64,000 bases of DNA from Streptococcus mutans (GTDB lineage: Bacteria; Bacillota; Bacilli; Lactobacillales; Streptococcaceae), in the NCBI RefSeq assembly GCF_006739205.1, contig NZ_AP019720.1:1674001-1738000 (forward strand), written 5' to 3'. The position numbers and the translations under genes were made by a program. The notes below the pieces were generated by a model that was given only the letters and a program-made list of their open reading frames with translations, did not search any database and had not been told where the DNA came from. Shown piece by piece: positions 26,678-36,107 of the stretch. Numbering within the stretch: the stretch's first letter is position 1; every line of letters begins with the position of its first letter.

Positions 26678-26736
26678 ATTATAAAAGATAAAAAAACAAA
26701 AAGAAAGTGACATCAATGTCAGACGACATTAATGTC
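26678..26736 (-). promoter_or_regulatory. RiPP operon promoter with tandem ComR-type dyads
   Basis: Two 12-base dyads, GACATCAATGTC (26709-26720) and GACATTAATGTC (26725-26736, perfect palindrome), lie upstream of TATAAT (26678-26683, minus strand). The nearer dyad is 25 bases from the -10, and no -35 is present, the design of an activator-dependent promoter. Confidence 0.78.
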
Positions 26737-26741
26737 ACTAT

Positions 26742-26950
26742 AGAAAATTTATAGATAGTCTCTCAATTCTCTGATAAATCTTTTCATTAAAGAAACAACA
26801 AAACTTGTTAAAGTCTGAAGCATCAAAAAGGTGCTGTAAAAATGGAGCTAAATTAAAGTCTAATAGAGGATATCGTCATTTTTAGTTGATAATATAGGTT
26901 TCACATTACTAACAAAGATAGAACCCAGTATAATAATTTTCCTTTAATAC
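26742..26950. other. Gene-free stretch between the RiPP and rpoY promoters
   Basis: AT-rich, with no open frame above 30 codons that has a ribosome-binding site and no clear hairpin. Nothing further is seen. Confidence 0.5.
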
Positions 26951-26951
26951 T

Positions 26952-26980
26952 TTTACTAACTCCTTAAATTATGGTATAAT
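26952..26980 (+). promoter_or_regulatory. Promoter of rpoY-rnjA
   Basis: TTTACT (26952-26957), 17-bp spacer, TATAAT (26975-26980), about 130 bases before rpoY. Confidence 0.75.
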
Positions 26981-27109
26981 TTGAGTAATTGTAACAATCA
27001 AGATTAAATCTATTACTCGTAAAAATTTCATAAATTTTTGTCAAATGTAGTTATATTTGACTGATTTTTTGTAGTTTGGATTAATCATGATATGACAGAA
27101 AGGAACACT

Positions 27110-27340
27110 ATGATTTACAAAGTTTTCTATCAAGAAACTAAAGACAGCAGCCCACGCCGCGAACAAACCAAAACTTTATACCTCGATATTGATGCTCAAA
27201 CCGAACTGGACGGACGTATTCAAGCTCGTCAATTAGTTGAAGAAAAAATAGCTTATAATATTGAATTAATAGAACTTCTTTCAGATAAACACTTGGAGTA
27301 TGAAAAAGAAACAGGTGCCTTTCAATTAACGGAGTTCTAA
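27110..27340 (+). CDS. rpoY: RNA polymerase epsilon subunit RpoY
   Basis: This 76-residue protein starts [20 protein letters not shown] and contains [24 protein letters not shown] (quoted in part), the DUF1447 family now known as the epsilon subunit of Firmicutes RNA polymerase. The ATG at 27110 follows GAAAGGAACACT; a start 18 bases earlier is less likely. It ends one base before the RNase J1 start codon, so the two are translationally coupled. This rpoY-rnjA arrangement is conserved in Firmicutes. Confidence 0.92.
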   Translation: MIYKVFYQETKDSSPRREQTKTLYLDIDAQTELDGRIQARQLVEEKIAYNIELIELLSDKHLEYEKETGAFQLTEF

Positions 27341-27341
27341 A

Positions 27342-29024
27342 ATGGCAAATATTAATTTAAAACCTGAAGAAGTTGGCGTTTATGCTATTGGAGGTCTAGG
27401 TGAGATTGGTAAAAATACTTACGGTATTGAATACCAAGATGAAATCATCATTGTTGATGCAGGGATCAAATTCCCTGAAGACGATCTGCTCGGTATTGAC
27501 TATGTTATTCCTGACTATTCTTATATTGTTGACAATGTGGATCGTATAAAAGCTCTCGTCATTACACATGGACACGAAGATCACATTGGTGGGATTCCAT
27601 TTCTCTTAAAGCAAGCCAATATCCCTATTTATGCAGGACCTCTGGCTCTAGCTCTCATCCGCGGTAAATTGGAAGAACACGGTCTCTTGCGTGATGCTAA
27701 GATGTATGAAATTAATCATAATACTGAGTTAACCTTTAAAAATCTTAGCGTCACTTTTTTCCGAACAACTCACTCAATTCCAGAGCCTCTAGGAATTGTC
27801 ATTCATACTCCTCAAGGTAAAGTTGTCTGTACAGGTGACTTTAAATTTGATTGGACACCTGTTGGTGAGCCAGCAGATATCCACCGCATGGCCGCACTGG
27901 GTGAAGATGGCGTTCTTTGTCTCTTATCTGATTCAACCAATGCCGAAATCCCAACTTTTACCAATTCTGAAAAAGTGGTTGGCCAGTCCATTATGAATAT
28001 CATCGAAGGTATTCATGGACGTATTATATTTGCATCCTTTGCTTCAAATATTTTTCGTTTACAACAGGCTGCAGAAGCTGCTGTCAAAACAGGCCGTAAA
28101 ATTGCCGTCTTTGGACGTTCGATGGAAAAAGCTATTGTCAACGGTATTGAACTGGGTTATATAAAAGTACCCAAGGGGACTTTTATAGAGCCAAATGAAA
28201 TCAAAGAATATCATGCTAGTGAAATCATGATAATGTGTACAGGCAGTCAGGGAGAGTCTATGGCAGCTCTTTCACGAATTGCCAATGGAACACACAGACA
28301 AGTTCAATTGCAGCCCGGTGATACCGTCATTTTCTCATCTAGCCCAATTCCTGGTAATACAACTAGTGTTAATAAGCTGATCAATACCATTCAAGAAGCT
28401 GGTGTAGAAGTCATCCATGGTAAGGTCAATAATATTCACACATCAGGACACGGCGGACAACAAGAACAAAAATTGATGCTGCGCCTTATAAAACCTAAAT
28501 TCTTCATGCCTGTTCATGGGGAATACCGCATGCAAAAGGTTCATGCCGGCTTAGCTATTGATACCGGTATCCCTAAAGACAATATTTTCATCATGGAAAA
28601 TGGTGATGTCCTAGCTCTAACCAAAGATTCTGCTAGACGTGCCGGTCATTTCAATGCGCAAGATATTTATGTTGACGGTAATGGTATTGGTGATATTGGT
28701 ACAGCGGTTCTGCGCGACCGACATGATCTTTCCGAAGATGGTGTTGTCTTAGCAGTAGCAACTGTTGATTTTAAAACCAAAATGATTTTAGCTGGCCCAG
28801 ATATTCTCAGCCGCGGTTTCATTTATATGCGTGAATCTGGTGATCTCATCCGCAGCAGTCAACGCATTCTTTTCAATGCGATTCGTATCGCTCTAAAAAA
28901 TAAAGAAGCCAGCATTCAATCGGTCAATGGCGCTATTGTCAATGCACTACGCCCATTTTTATATGAAAAAACAGAACGTGAACCTATTATCATTCCTATG
29001 ATATTGACACCAGATAAGTCTTAA
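27342..29024 (+). CDS. rnjA: Ribonuclease J1
   Basis: This 560-residue metallo-beta-lactamase/beta-CASP nuclease has the zinc motif [10 protein letters not shown] (about residues 74-83), CTGDFKFDW, and the beta-CASP loops up to [11 protein letters not shown]. It is an endo- and 5'-3' exonuclease central to mRNA turnover and rRNA processing in Firmicutes. The length matches RNase J1 and the linkage to rpoY supports J1 rather than J2. A terminator follows about 75 bases downstream. Confidence 0.95.
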   Translation: MANINLKPEEVGVYAIGGLGEIGKNTYGIEYQDEIIIVDAGIKFPEDDLLGIDYVIPDYSYIVDNVDRIKALVITHGHEDHIGGIPFLLKQANIPIYAGPLALALIRGKLEEHGLLRDAKMYEINHNTELTFKNLSVTFFRTTHSIPEPLGIVIHTPQGKVVCTGDFKFDWTPVGEPADIHRMAALGEDGVLCLLSDSTNAEIPTFTNSEKVVGQSIMNIIEGIHGRIIFASFASNIFRLQQAAEAAVKTGRKIAVFGRSMEKAIVNGIELGYIKVPKGTFIEPNEIKEYHASEIMIMCTGSQGESMAALSRIANGTHRQVQLQPGDTVIFSSSPIPGNTTSVNKLINTIQEAGVEVIHGKVNNIHTSGHGGQQEQKLMLRLIKPKFFMPVHGEYRMQKVHAGLAIDTGIPKDNIFIMENGDVLALTKDSARRAGHFNAQDIYVDGNGIGDIGTAVLRDRHDLSEDGVVLAVATVDFKTKMILAGPDILSRGFIYMRESGDLIRSSQRILFNAIRIALKNKEASIQSVNGAIVNALRPFLYEKTEREPIIIPMILTPDKS

Positions 29025-29099
29025 ATCATAATTGTAAGCAGCTATTATTAAAGAGCTTGTCTAAGCCTAAGCAAAAACGCTATTCTTTGCCCCATCCTT

Positions 29100-29132
29100 A
29101 GCCAGTGTCTACAGACATTGGCTTTTTATTTT
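29100..29132 (+). terminator. Terminator of rpoY-rnjA
   Basis: GCCAGTGTC / GACATTGGC stem, TACA-type loop, followed by TTTTTATTTT. Confidence 0.88.
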
Positions 29133-29140
29133 GTCTAAAA

Positions 29141-29169
29141 CAAAAAAGACAAGCCTCAAAAAGCTTGTC
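29141..29169 (-). terminator. Terminator of the LysM-CHAP gene
   Basis: GACAAGC / GCTTGTC stem followed by TTTTTTG on the minus strand; it faces the rnjA terminator. Confidence 0.85.
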
Positions 29170-29209
29170 GTCAATCTGATAAAAGAAAATCTTCTCTAAT
29201 TTTTTTATT

Positions 29210-29845
29210 TTAGTTAGGATAAATATAACTGACACTGCCTGGTGTTCCACTATTATTTGGATCAAACCAACCACGATAGTTATCAACCCATTGTTGATCT
29301 TTATAATTGGATTCCAGTACTTGAACTTTACCATCTTCACCAACAGCTGTGACATAGGCAACATGTCCATAACCACCATCTGTCCAACACATAATAGACC
29401 CTACTGCCGGAGTGTTACCGACAGTGTAACCTTGTGCAGAAGCACTAGAGGCCCAATCACCGCCATTGCCCCACCAGTCGCCTGCCCAAGTTGCAACAGC
29501 TTTAACCCCCCAAGTACATTGACCAACAGGATAAGTATTGGCATTCGCATCATTCGTTTCAGTGGTTGCTTGCGTAGTGTCAGTTGGCGCTGCCGCCTGA
29601 TTATCCGGTGCTGCCGAACCATTAACAGTTAAAGTCTGACCCGGCAAAATCAGACTGGTAATATCTTTTCCATTCATAGAAGCTAACTCATAAGCATCCA
29701 TATGATATCGTTGAGCAACACTGAAAAAAGAATCTCCTTCTTGAAGAGTATAAGTGTCTGCATCAGCCATTTTATTTCCTAAAACAACTGTTGCTGCCGT
29801 AGCCGCAACAGTAAACACAGCTTTTTCCAAAAATTGTTTTTTCAT
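29210..29845 (-). CDS. Secreted LysM-CHAP peptidoglycan hydrolase
   Basis: This 211-residue protein has a Sec signal peptide (residues 1-30, ending ADA), a LysM wall-binding domain (YTLQEGDSFFSVAQRYHMD, about 32-75), a Thr/Ala/Asp-rich linker, and a C-terminal CHAP domain. The CHAP catalytic Cys is in GQCTWG, His in GYGHVAYV, followed by LESNY. It should cleave peptidoglycan at the cell surface during separation or remodelling. Similar proteins of S. mutans belong to the VicRK/WalRK regulon, but no such box was confirmed here. Confidence 0.9.
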   Translation of the reverse strand: MKKQFLEKAVFTVAATAATVVLGNKMADADTYTLQEGDSFFSVAQRYHMDAYELASMNGKDITSLILPGQTLTVNGSAAPDNQAAAPTDTTQATTETNDANANTYPVGQCTWGVKAVATWAGDWWGNGGDWASSASAQGYTVGNTPAVGSIMCWTDGGYGHVAYVTAVGEDGKVQVLESNYKDQQWVDNYRGWFDPNNSGTPGSVSYIYPN

Positions 29846-29949
29846 AACGATTATTCTTAACTTCTCCTTTTAGTAATAGTAACATCATACCGAATTATTA
29901 TTTCAACTTTTTTAAGAAAAAGAAGTTTTTCTATTACTAATTGATAACA

Positions 29950-29981
29950 AAGAAAAGCCTGAGACGAAAGTCCTGTCTCTT
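29950..29981 (-). terminator. Hairpin after gltD
   Basis: GAGAC / GTCTC stem with a 9-base loop, followed by GGCTTTTCTTTG on the minus strand. Confidence 0.6.
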
Positions 29982-29992
29982 TTGTTCTACTC

Positions 29993-31429
29993 TCACTCTG
30001 TAACCATCATTCTGAGGTTTTGATCAATTTTCTCTGCTGTTTTGCGTCCTTCTCGAATTCCCCAAATAACAAGACTAGGACCACGGCGTGCATCACCTGC
30101 AACAAAAACCTTCTCATTTCGAGTTGAATAGTCATCATAAACACATTCAACTCGGAATTGGTCAAAGAGCGCTTTTTCAGCACCTGTGAAGCCCATAGCA
30201 AGAAGAACAAGATCTGCCTTAATTACCTCTTCAGTTCCTTCAATGGCTTTGAAACCAGGTCCAACCTTAATTGTCTTCACCGCAGTCACTTGGCCATTTT
30301 CACCAAGAAATTCTACTGTTGACGTGATATAGTCCGTCAAATCAGTCTGTTGAACAAAATCGGCTTCTTCCTGTCCATAGCCTGTACGATTAATCATAGG
30401 ATATTGTGGCCATGGATTTGTTGGCAGACGCTTTTCAGGCAGTTGCGGCGTAATTTCTAATTGTCTAACACTAGCAGCTCCCAAACGAACAGCCGTACCG
30501 ATACAGTCATTTCCAGTATCGCCACCGCCAATAACTAAGACATGTTTTCCTTCAAGCAAGGGCGGTAATTCGTGTGTGTCACTGTCCAAAAGATTTTTAG
30601 TCGTTTCTGTTAAGAAATCAACAGCAAATCGAATGCCTTTTAAGTCACGGCCTGGAATATCCAAGTCACGAGGAACGCTAGCTCCAGTTGCCAAGATTAC
30701 ACGGTCAAATTTTTCTAATAATTCTTCTGCTGTAATATCACGACCAATTTCTGTATTGGCAACAAAATTAATACCAATTGAAGCCATCGTATCAATACGG
30801 CGTTGCACAATTTTCTTATCCAATTTCATATTGGGAATACCATACATGAGCAAACCACCAAAGCGATCAGAACGCTCAAACACAGTTACACTGTGACCCA
30901 ACTGGTTAAGACGCCAAGCAGCTGATAGGCCAGCAGGACCTGAACCTACGACAGCTACTTTAAAACCTGTACGCTCAATAGGGCGACCAGAATCAGCTAC
31001 CCAGCCTTCTTCAAATGCATTATCAATAATAAAACGTTCATTATCATGAATGGTAACACCCGAACCATTTAAACCTTCTGTACAGGCCTTTTCACAAGGT
31101 GCCGGGCAGACACGACCTGTCATTTCTGGTAAAGGGTTAGTTCGTGTCAAGCGTTCAAAAGCACGTCTGAAATCGCCCTTATAAATCAAATCATTCCATT
31201 CAGGGATTAAATTGTCATTGGGACAACCTGAAACAGCACGACCGCCACCATAGAAAGTTCCCTCATGACAGAAAGGGATCCCACAATTCATACAGCGAGC
31301 AGCTTGCTTTTGACGTTCCTCAACTGATAAAGTTGTCTGCAATTCTTCAAAATCTTTGATACGCTCATTAACAGGACGATAGGGATTGTCCTTGCGCTCA
31401 TACTTTAAAAATCCAAACGGATCTGCCAT
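29993..31429 (-). CDS. gltD: Glutamate synthase small subunit
   Basis: This 478-residue subunit carries two cysteine clusters for [4Fe-4S] centres near the N-terminus (CMNCGIPFC and CPAPCEKAC). It also has the FAD motif VVGSGPAGLSAAWRLNQLGH and the NADPH motif VIGGGDTGNDCIG. It passes electrons from NADPH to the large subunit for conversion of glutamine and 2-oxoglutarate to two glutamates. It follows gltB after a single base, as part of one operon, and ends at a hairpin. Confidence 0.95.
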   Translation of the reverse strand: MADPFGFLKYERKDNPYRPVNERIKDFEELQTTLSVEERQKQAARCMNCGIPFCHEGTFYGGGRAVSGCPNDNLIPEWNDLIYKGDFRRAFERLTRTNPLPEMTGRVCPAPCEKACTEGLNGSGVTIHDNERFIIDNAFEEGWVADSGRPIERTGFKVAVVGSGPAGLSAAWRLNQLGHSVTVFERSDRFGGLLMYGIPNMKLDKKIVQRRIDTMASIGINFVANTEIGRDITAEELLEKFDRVILATGASVPRDLDIPGRDLKGIRFAVDFLTETTKNLLDSDTHELPPLLEGKHVLVIGGGDTGNDCIGTAVRLGAASVRQLEITPQLPEKRLPTNPWPQYPMINRTGYGQEEADFVQQTDLTDYITSTVEFLGENGQVTAVKTIKVGPGFKAIEGTEEVIKADLVLLAMGFTGAEKALFDQFRVECVYDDYSTRNEKVFVAGDARRGPSLVIWGIREGRKTAEKIDQNLRMMVTE

Positions 31430-31430
31430 C

Positions 31431-34400
31431 TCATTTCCCTCCTGTTACACTAGCCAACAAAGCTTGACGCTCTTGCGCTGTAGCATCGCCGCCAGTTGCT
31501 ACTTCAAATGTACGTAATTCGAGTTCATCACCACTCATGCCTTTTTGGCTGAGAGCATATTCAATATCATTAATTTCATGGAAATCACTTGGATAAACTT
31601 TGATAAATCTTTTCACCTCTTCATCCCAATTATCCAAAAGACGTTTGGCCTTGACACTTTCTGTATATTCATAGTGCTTTTCAATCATGTCTTTTAAGAT
31701 GTCATCACCACGAGTTTCACCAATCTGATAAAGATCTACCATCTCCATATTGACTTTTTGAGCAAAATCACCATGAACATCGTAAATATAGGCAACACCA
31801 CCACTCATACCAGCAGCAAAGTTGCGACCTGTCGTTCCAAGAATGACAGCTACACCGCCAGTCATATACTCACAACCGTGAGCACCGACACCTTCAACAA
31901 CGACTTTTGCTCCTGAATTACGAACACAGAAACGCTCACCAGCACGACCTGCAAAATAAGCTTCACCTTTGACAGCACCAAAGAGAGAGACATTACCAAC
32001 AATTGGTGAATTTTCAACGTCGTAGGCTGCGTCGTGCGGCGGTTTGACAATTAAGCGTCCACCTGACATAGATTTAGCAATATAGTCATTAGCCTCACCA
32101 ATCAAGGTATACTCTAAACCTTGTGTAAGGTAACTCGCAAAACTTTGCCCTGCAATGCCAGTATAATGATATTTAATTAAACCTTCTTTAACAGCGTCAT
32201 TACCATAACGTTCTGCCATCCAACCAGCCATGCGACTCCCTACTGAACGGTCCACATTATTGATGGTATTTTCAATAGTAACACTAATGCCTTTTTCAAT
32301 AGCTGCTGCTGCAAAACCATCCAGTTCTTTCCATTGACGTTCTTCAGCAAAAGGATCTTCATTTTTCCGATCAATTGGGAAACTGTTCCCAATAACCCTT
32401 GAAAAATTAAGAGATTTTGCCTTACCTTGTGCAACAAATCTCGATTTCAAAACTTCTGCATGACCAACCATTTCATCAACAGAGCGGAAACCTAACTCAG
32501 CCATGTATTCACGTAATTCTTCTGCCAAGAAAGTCATCATGTTAATCACATGTTCTGGCTTGCCTGAGAAGTTTTTACGTAATTCTGGATTTTGTGTTGC
32601 GACACCGACAGGACAAGTATTAAGTGAACAAACACGCATCATGACACATCCAACTGAAATCAAAGCTAGACTAGCAAATGAATATTCTTCTGCACCCAAT
32701 AAAGTAGCAATAGCAATATCGCGACCCGTCATTAATTTTCCATCTGTTTCCAAAGTCATACGTTGACGAAGACGATTCATAGACAAGGTCTGATGAGCTT
32801 CAGCCAAGCCCATTTCCCATGGAAGCCCCGCATCACGAACAGAATTACGAGGAGAGGCACCTGTACCACCATCATAACCTGAAATAACCACCTTATCAGC
32901 ACCCGCTTTAACACAGCCCGTAGCAATCGTACCAACACCTGTACTTGATACTAATTTAACATTGATTTTGGCATAAGGATTGATAGCTTTCAAATCATAA
33001 ATTAATTGTGCTAGGTCTTCAATGGAATAAATATCATGATGAGGTGGTGGTGAAATCAAGCGCACACCTGGGGTTGCTCCGCGAATTTCAGCAATCCAAG
33101 GAAAGACCTTTTGACCGGGAAGTTGTCCGCCTTCACCAGGCTTAGCTCCTTGTGCTAATTTGATTTGCAATTCTTCTGCAGACATAAGGTATTCTGCATT
33201 AACACCAAACCGTCCGGAAGCAACTTGCTTAATTTTAGAATTAATATTGCGACCATCAACTTGCGGTTTGAAGCGTTTGCGATTTTCACCGCCTTCACCA
33301 GAATTTGATTTAGCTCCGATAGTATTCATCGCTTGAGCAATGGTTTCATGCGCCTCTTTAGAAAGAGAACCAAAACTCATGGCACCAACCTTAAAACGCT
33401 TAACAATTTCCTTAGCAGGCTCAACTTCTGCTAAATCAACTTTTGGTCGTTTAGAATGAAATTCCCAAAGAGAACGCAGAGTCGTCGGTTGTTTTAAGGC
33501 CTCATTATCTAGTTCAGTTGAATATTGTTTAAAGAGACCATAGTCACCACGACGAATGGATTGTTGGAAATTATAGATAGAGCGTGGATTAAAGAGGTGA
33601 TACTCTCCATCTGTCTTATACTGATAGGAACCACCAGAAGGCAAGAAATCATTGGCTCTCGGTCCAAAGGCGAAATCAACGCGTTCTAGGTATTCTTTTT
33701 CAATTTGCTTCAGACTCAAACCTTCAATACGCGTAGCTGTTCCTCTAAAGTATTGGTTAACAACATCAGCAGAAAGACCAATGGCTTCAAAAAGCTGAGC
33801 ACCTTTATATCCGAGTACTGTTGAAATTCCCATACGACTCATGACTTTAACAATGCCCTTTTCGGCAGCCTTACGATATTTTTCAAAAGAGTCATTGGTC
33901 TTATCAAAAGCTTTTAGAGTTGCATAAGCCCCATAAGGATGAATAGCTGTTGCACCAAAACCAACCAAGGTTGCAAAATGATGAACTTCAAAAGCTTCCG
34001 CCGTATCAACAACAATTGAAAATTGACTTGCTTTTCCTTTGACAACCATGTAATTATTCAAACCGGAAACTGCCAACAAAATAGGAATGGCTATGCGACC
34101 TTTAGTGACTCCACGGTCTGACAAAATGATGATCTTACTGCCTTGATTAATTGCTTCATCAGCTTTTTTGAAAAGATCTTCCAAAGCATATTGCAGGCGA
34201 TTATTGTCAGAATCTCCTAAGTCATAAACAGTGGATAGAGTTGTTGCCTTGTAACGTTCATCTGTTAAATTGGCTAATTTTGCAAAATCTTGACTAGAAA
34301 GGACAGGACTGTCAACTCGAACCTTGACACAATTATCAGCATTATCTTGACGAATATCGCCATCACCGCCTAAAAAGACTGTCGTTGACACCACTAATTG

Positions 34401-35948
34401 CTCACGAATAGCATCAATAGGAGGATTGGTTACCTGAGCAAATTGTTGCTTAAAGTAAGTAAAGAGAGACTGTGGTTTTTTCGATAATACTGCTAATGGA
34501 CTGTCAAAGCCCATTGAAATAACAGGTTCCTCTCCTTTTTCTGACATGGGGAGAATAACTGTTCGAATGGTTTCATCTGTATAACCAAAAATTTTCCACA
34601 TTTGGTTCACATCATAATCATTGACAATTTCCTCTTGAGCAGCAAAGTCATCCAAAAGAGTAACATTTCCTTGCACCCACTGTTGATAAGGGTGTTGTTT
34701 AGAATAATGCTCTTTAACCTCATCATTCTTTAATACCAAGTTTTTTTTGGTATCAATTAACATCATATTGCCGGGACCAAGGACCCCTTTTTCAACAACC
34801 TGACTAGGTGCTATATCAACGACACCCGATTCGCTAGAGCAAATTAAAAAATTATCTTTGGTGCGAGAATAGCGGCTAGGACGAAGACCATTACGATCCA
34901 AACGAGCCCCAACCATCTCACCATCAGTGAAAACGAGAGCGGCTGGGCCATCCCAAGGAGCGACAAAACTGGAAGCATATTCATAAAAGGCTGTTAATTC
35001 TTTAGAAAGTCCTGCATCTTTCCCCCAAGCTTCAGGTACCATCATCAATAAGCTTTGCGGAATATCACGACCATGACGATAGAGATATTCTAGACAGTTT
35101 TCTAATTTAGCAGAGTCTGAATTTTCTTCATTGTAGACTTCAATTTGATGACTATGCATCCAATTTTCAGCACCACGAAGCGTGTTGATTTCTCCATTAT
35201 GCGCTAAGAAGCGGAAAGGCTGAGCACGATCCCAAGATGGGAAAGTATTTGTTGAAAAGCGAGAATGTGTTAAAGCAATGTGTGATTTGAACATTTCATC
35301 TGACAAGTCAGGATAAAACAGACGAACCTGAAAAGCATGCAGCATTCCCTTATAAACAATCGTCTTGCTTGATAAGGAACAAATAAAAAGTTCATCTGCA
35401 GCAAACGTTTTTTCCAACTTGCGGCGCAGACGGAAAAGACTATCTTCAAAAGCACACCCACTATTTGTTTCAGTAGGTTTTTCAATAAAAAGCTGCACAA
35501 AACTTGGCATGATTTCCTGAGCAGCTGGACCACAGTTGTCATAATTGAAAGGAACATCACGCGACAGCAATACATGAAAGCCTAATCTTTTGATTTCACT
35601 AATCAAACTATCTTCTAAAATTGTTTTTGCTACTTTATCTTGAGGAAGAAACAATTGGGCAACAGCATAATCTCCCAATGGTGGTAAATCAATCTCTTCT
35701 TCTTTAGCCTTCAATCTAAAGAACTCATCTGGCATGGCCAACAACATACCAGCACCATCTCCTGTATCAGGCTCTGCACCTGTACCTCCACGGTGGTTCA
35801 TTCTCTCTAACATCGTTAAGGCATAATCCACTAACTGATGACTGGCAATACCATCAATTTGAGCAACAAAGCCCATCCCACAGGCATCTGTCTCAAAAGA
35901 TGGATCCCACAAAGTCGTCTGCTTAGCTTTTTTAATAACCTCTCTCAT
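31431..35948 (-). CDS. gltB: Glutamate synthase large subunit
   Basis: The 1505-residue protein has the three expected parts. After a short propeptide the N-terminal nucleophile Cys begins CGMGFVAQ (residue about 23), starting the glutaminase domain. The FMN synthase domain lies around residues 850-1200 (GAKSNSGEGGENRKRF, VSGYDGGTGASP, and the cysteines of CSLNTCPVGVATQNP). The glxC-like beta-helix follows. It catalyses GOGAT with GltD. GGAGAAGTGT precedes the ATG, and the promoter carries a TATAAT just upstream. The gene (called gltA in some streptococci) is separated from glnA by a terminator. Confidence 0.95.
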   Translation of the reverse strand: MREVIKKAKQTTLWDPSFETDACGMGFVAQIDGIASHQLVDYALTMLERMNHRGGTGAEPDTGDGAGMLLAMPDEFFRLKAKEEEIDLPPLGDYAVAQLFLPQDKVAKTILEDSLISEIKRLGFHVLLSRDVPFNYDNCGPAAQEIMPSFVQLFIEKPTETNSGCAFEDSLFRLRRKLEKTFAADELFICSLSSKTIVYKGMLHAFQVRLFYPDLSDEMFKSHIALTHSRFSTNTFPSWDRAQPFRFLAHNGEINTLRGAENWMHSHQIEVYNEENSDSAKLENCLEYLYRHGRDIPQSLLMMVPEAWGKDAGLSKELTAFYEYASSFVAPWDGPAALVFTDGEMVGARLDRNGLRPSRYSRTKDNFLICSSESGVVDIAPSQVVEKGVLGPGNMMLIDTKKNLVLKNDEVKEHYSKQHPYQQWVQGNVTLLDDFAAQEEIVNDYDVNQMWKIFGYTDETIRTVILPMSEKGEEPVISMGFDSPLAVLSKKPQSLFTYFKQQFAQVTNPPIDAIREQLVVSTTVFLGGDGDIRQDNADNCVKVRVDSPVLSSQDFAKLANLTDERYKATTLSTVYDLGDSDNNRLQYALEDLFKKADEAINQGSKIIILSDRGVTKGRIAIPILLAVSGLNNYMVVKGKASQFSIVVDTAEAFEVHHFATLVGFGATAIHPYGAYATLKAFDKTNDSFEKYRKAAEKGIVKVMSRMGISTVLGYKGAQLFEAIGLSADVVNQYFRGTATRIEGLSLKQIEKEYLERVDFAFGPRANDFLPSGGSYQYKTDGEYHLFNPRSIYNFQQSIRRGDYGLFKQYSTELDNEALKQPTTLRSLWEFHSKRPKVDLAEVEPAKEIVKRFKVGAMSFGSLSKEAHETIAQAMNTIGAKSNSGEGGENRKRFKPQVDGRNINSKIKQVASGRFGVNAEYLMSAEELQIKLAQGAKPGEGGQLPGQKVFPWIAEIRGATPGVRLISPPPHHDIYSIEDLAQLIYDLKAINPYAKINVKLVSSTGVGTIATGCVKAGADKVVISGYDGGTGASPRNSVRDAGLPWEMGLAEAHQTLSMNRLRQRMTLETDGKLMTGRDIAIATLLGAEEYSFASLALISVGCVMMRVCSLNTCPVGVATQNPELRKNFSGKPEHVINMMTFLAEELREYMAELGFRSVDEMVGHAEVLKSRFVAQGKAKSLNFSRVIGNSFPIDRKNEDPFAEERQWKELDGFAAAAIEKGISVTIENTINNVDRSVGSRMAGWMAERYGNDAVKEGLIKYHYTGIAGQSFASYLTQGLEYTLIGEANDYIAKSMSGGRLIVKPPHDAAYDVENSPIVGNVSLFGAVKGEAYFAGRAGERFCVRNSGAKVVVEGVGAHGCEYMTGGVAVILGTTGRNFAAGMSGGVAYIYDVHGDFAQKVNMEMVDLYQIGETRGDDILKDMIEKHYEYTESVKAKRLLDNWDEEVKRFIKVYPSDFHEINDIEYALSQKGMSGDELELRTFEVATGGDATAQERQALLASVTGGK

Positions 35949-36073
35949 ACACTTCTCCTAACCAAATGTCATTATTGCTAAATTTTCGAATAAACGCCTA
36001 AATTATATCATATATTAATGAAGAAAAACAGATTTCCTCAAAAAATTCTGAAAATTCAATTATTAGATTGATT

Positions 36074-36103
36074 AAAAAAACAGCCAGCTATCGGCTGTTT
36101 TTT
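36074..36103. terminator. Terminator of glnRA
   Basis: AAAAAACAGCC / GGCTGTTTTTT stem with a short loop, usable in both directions, between glnA and gltB. Confidence 0.88.
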
Positions 36104-36107
36104 AACC

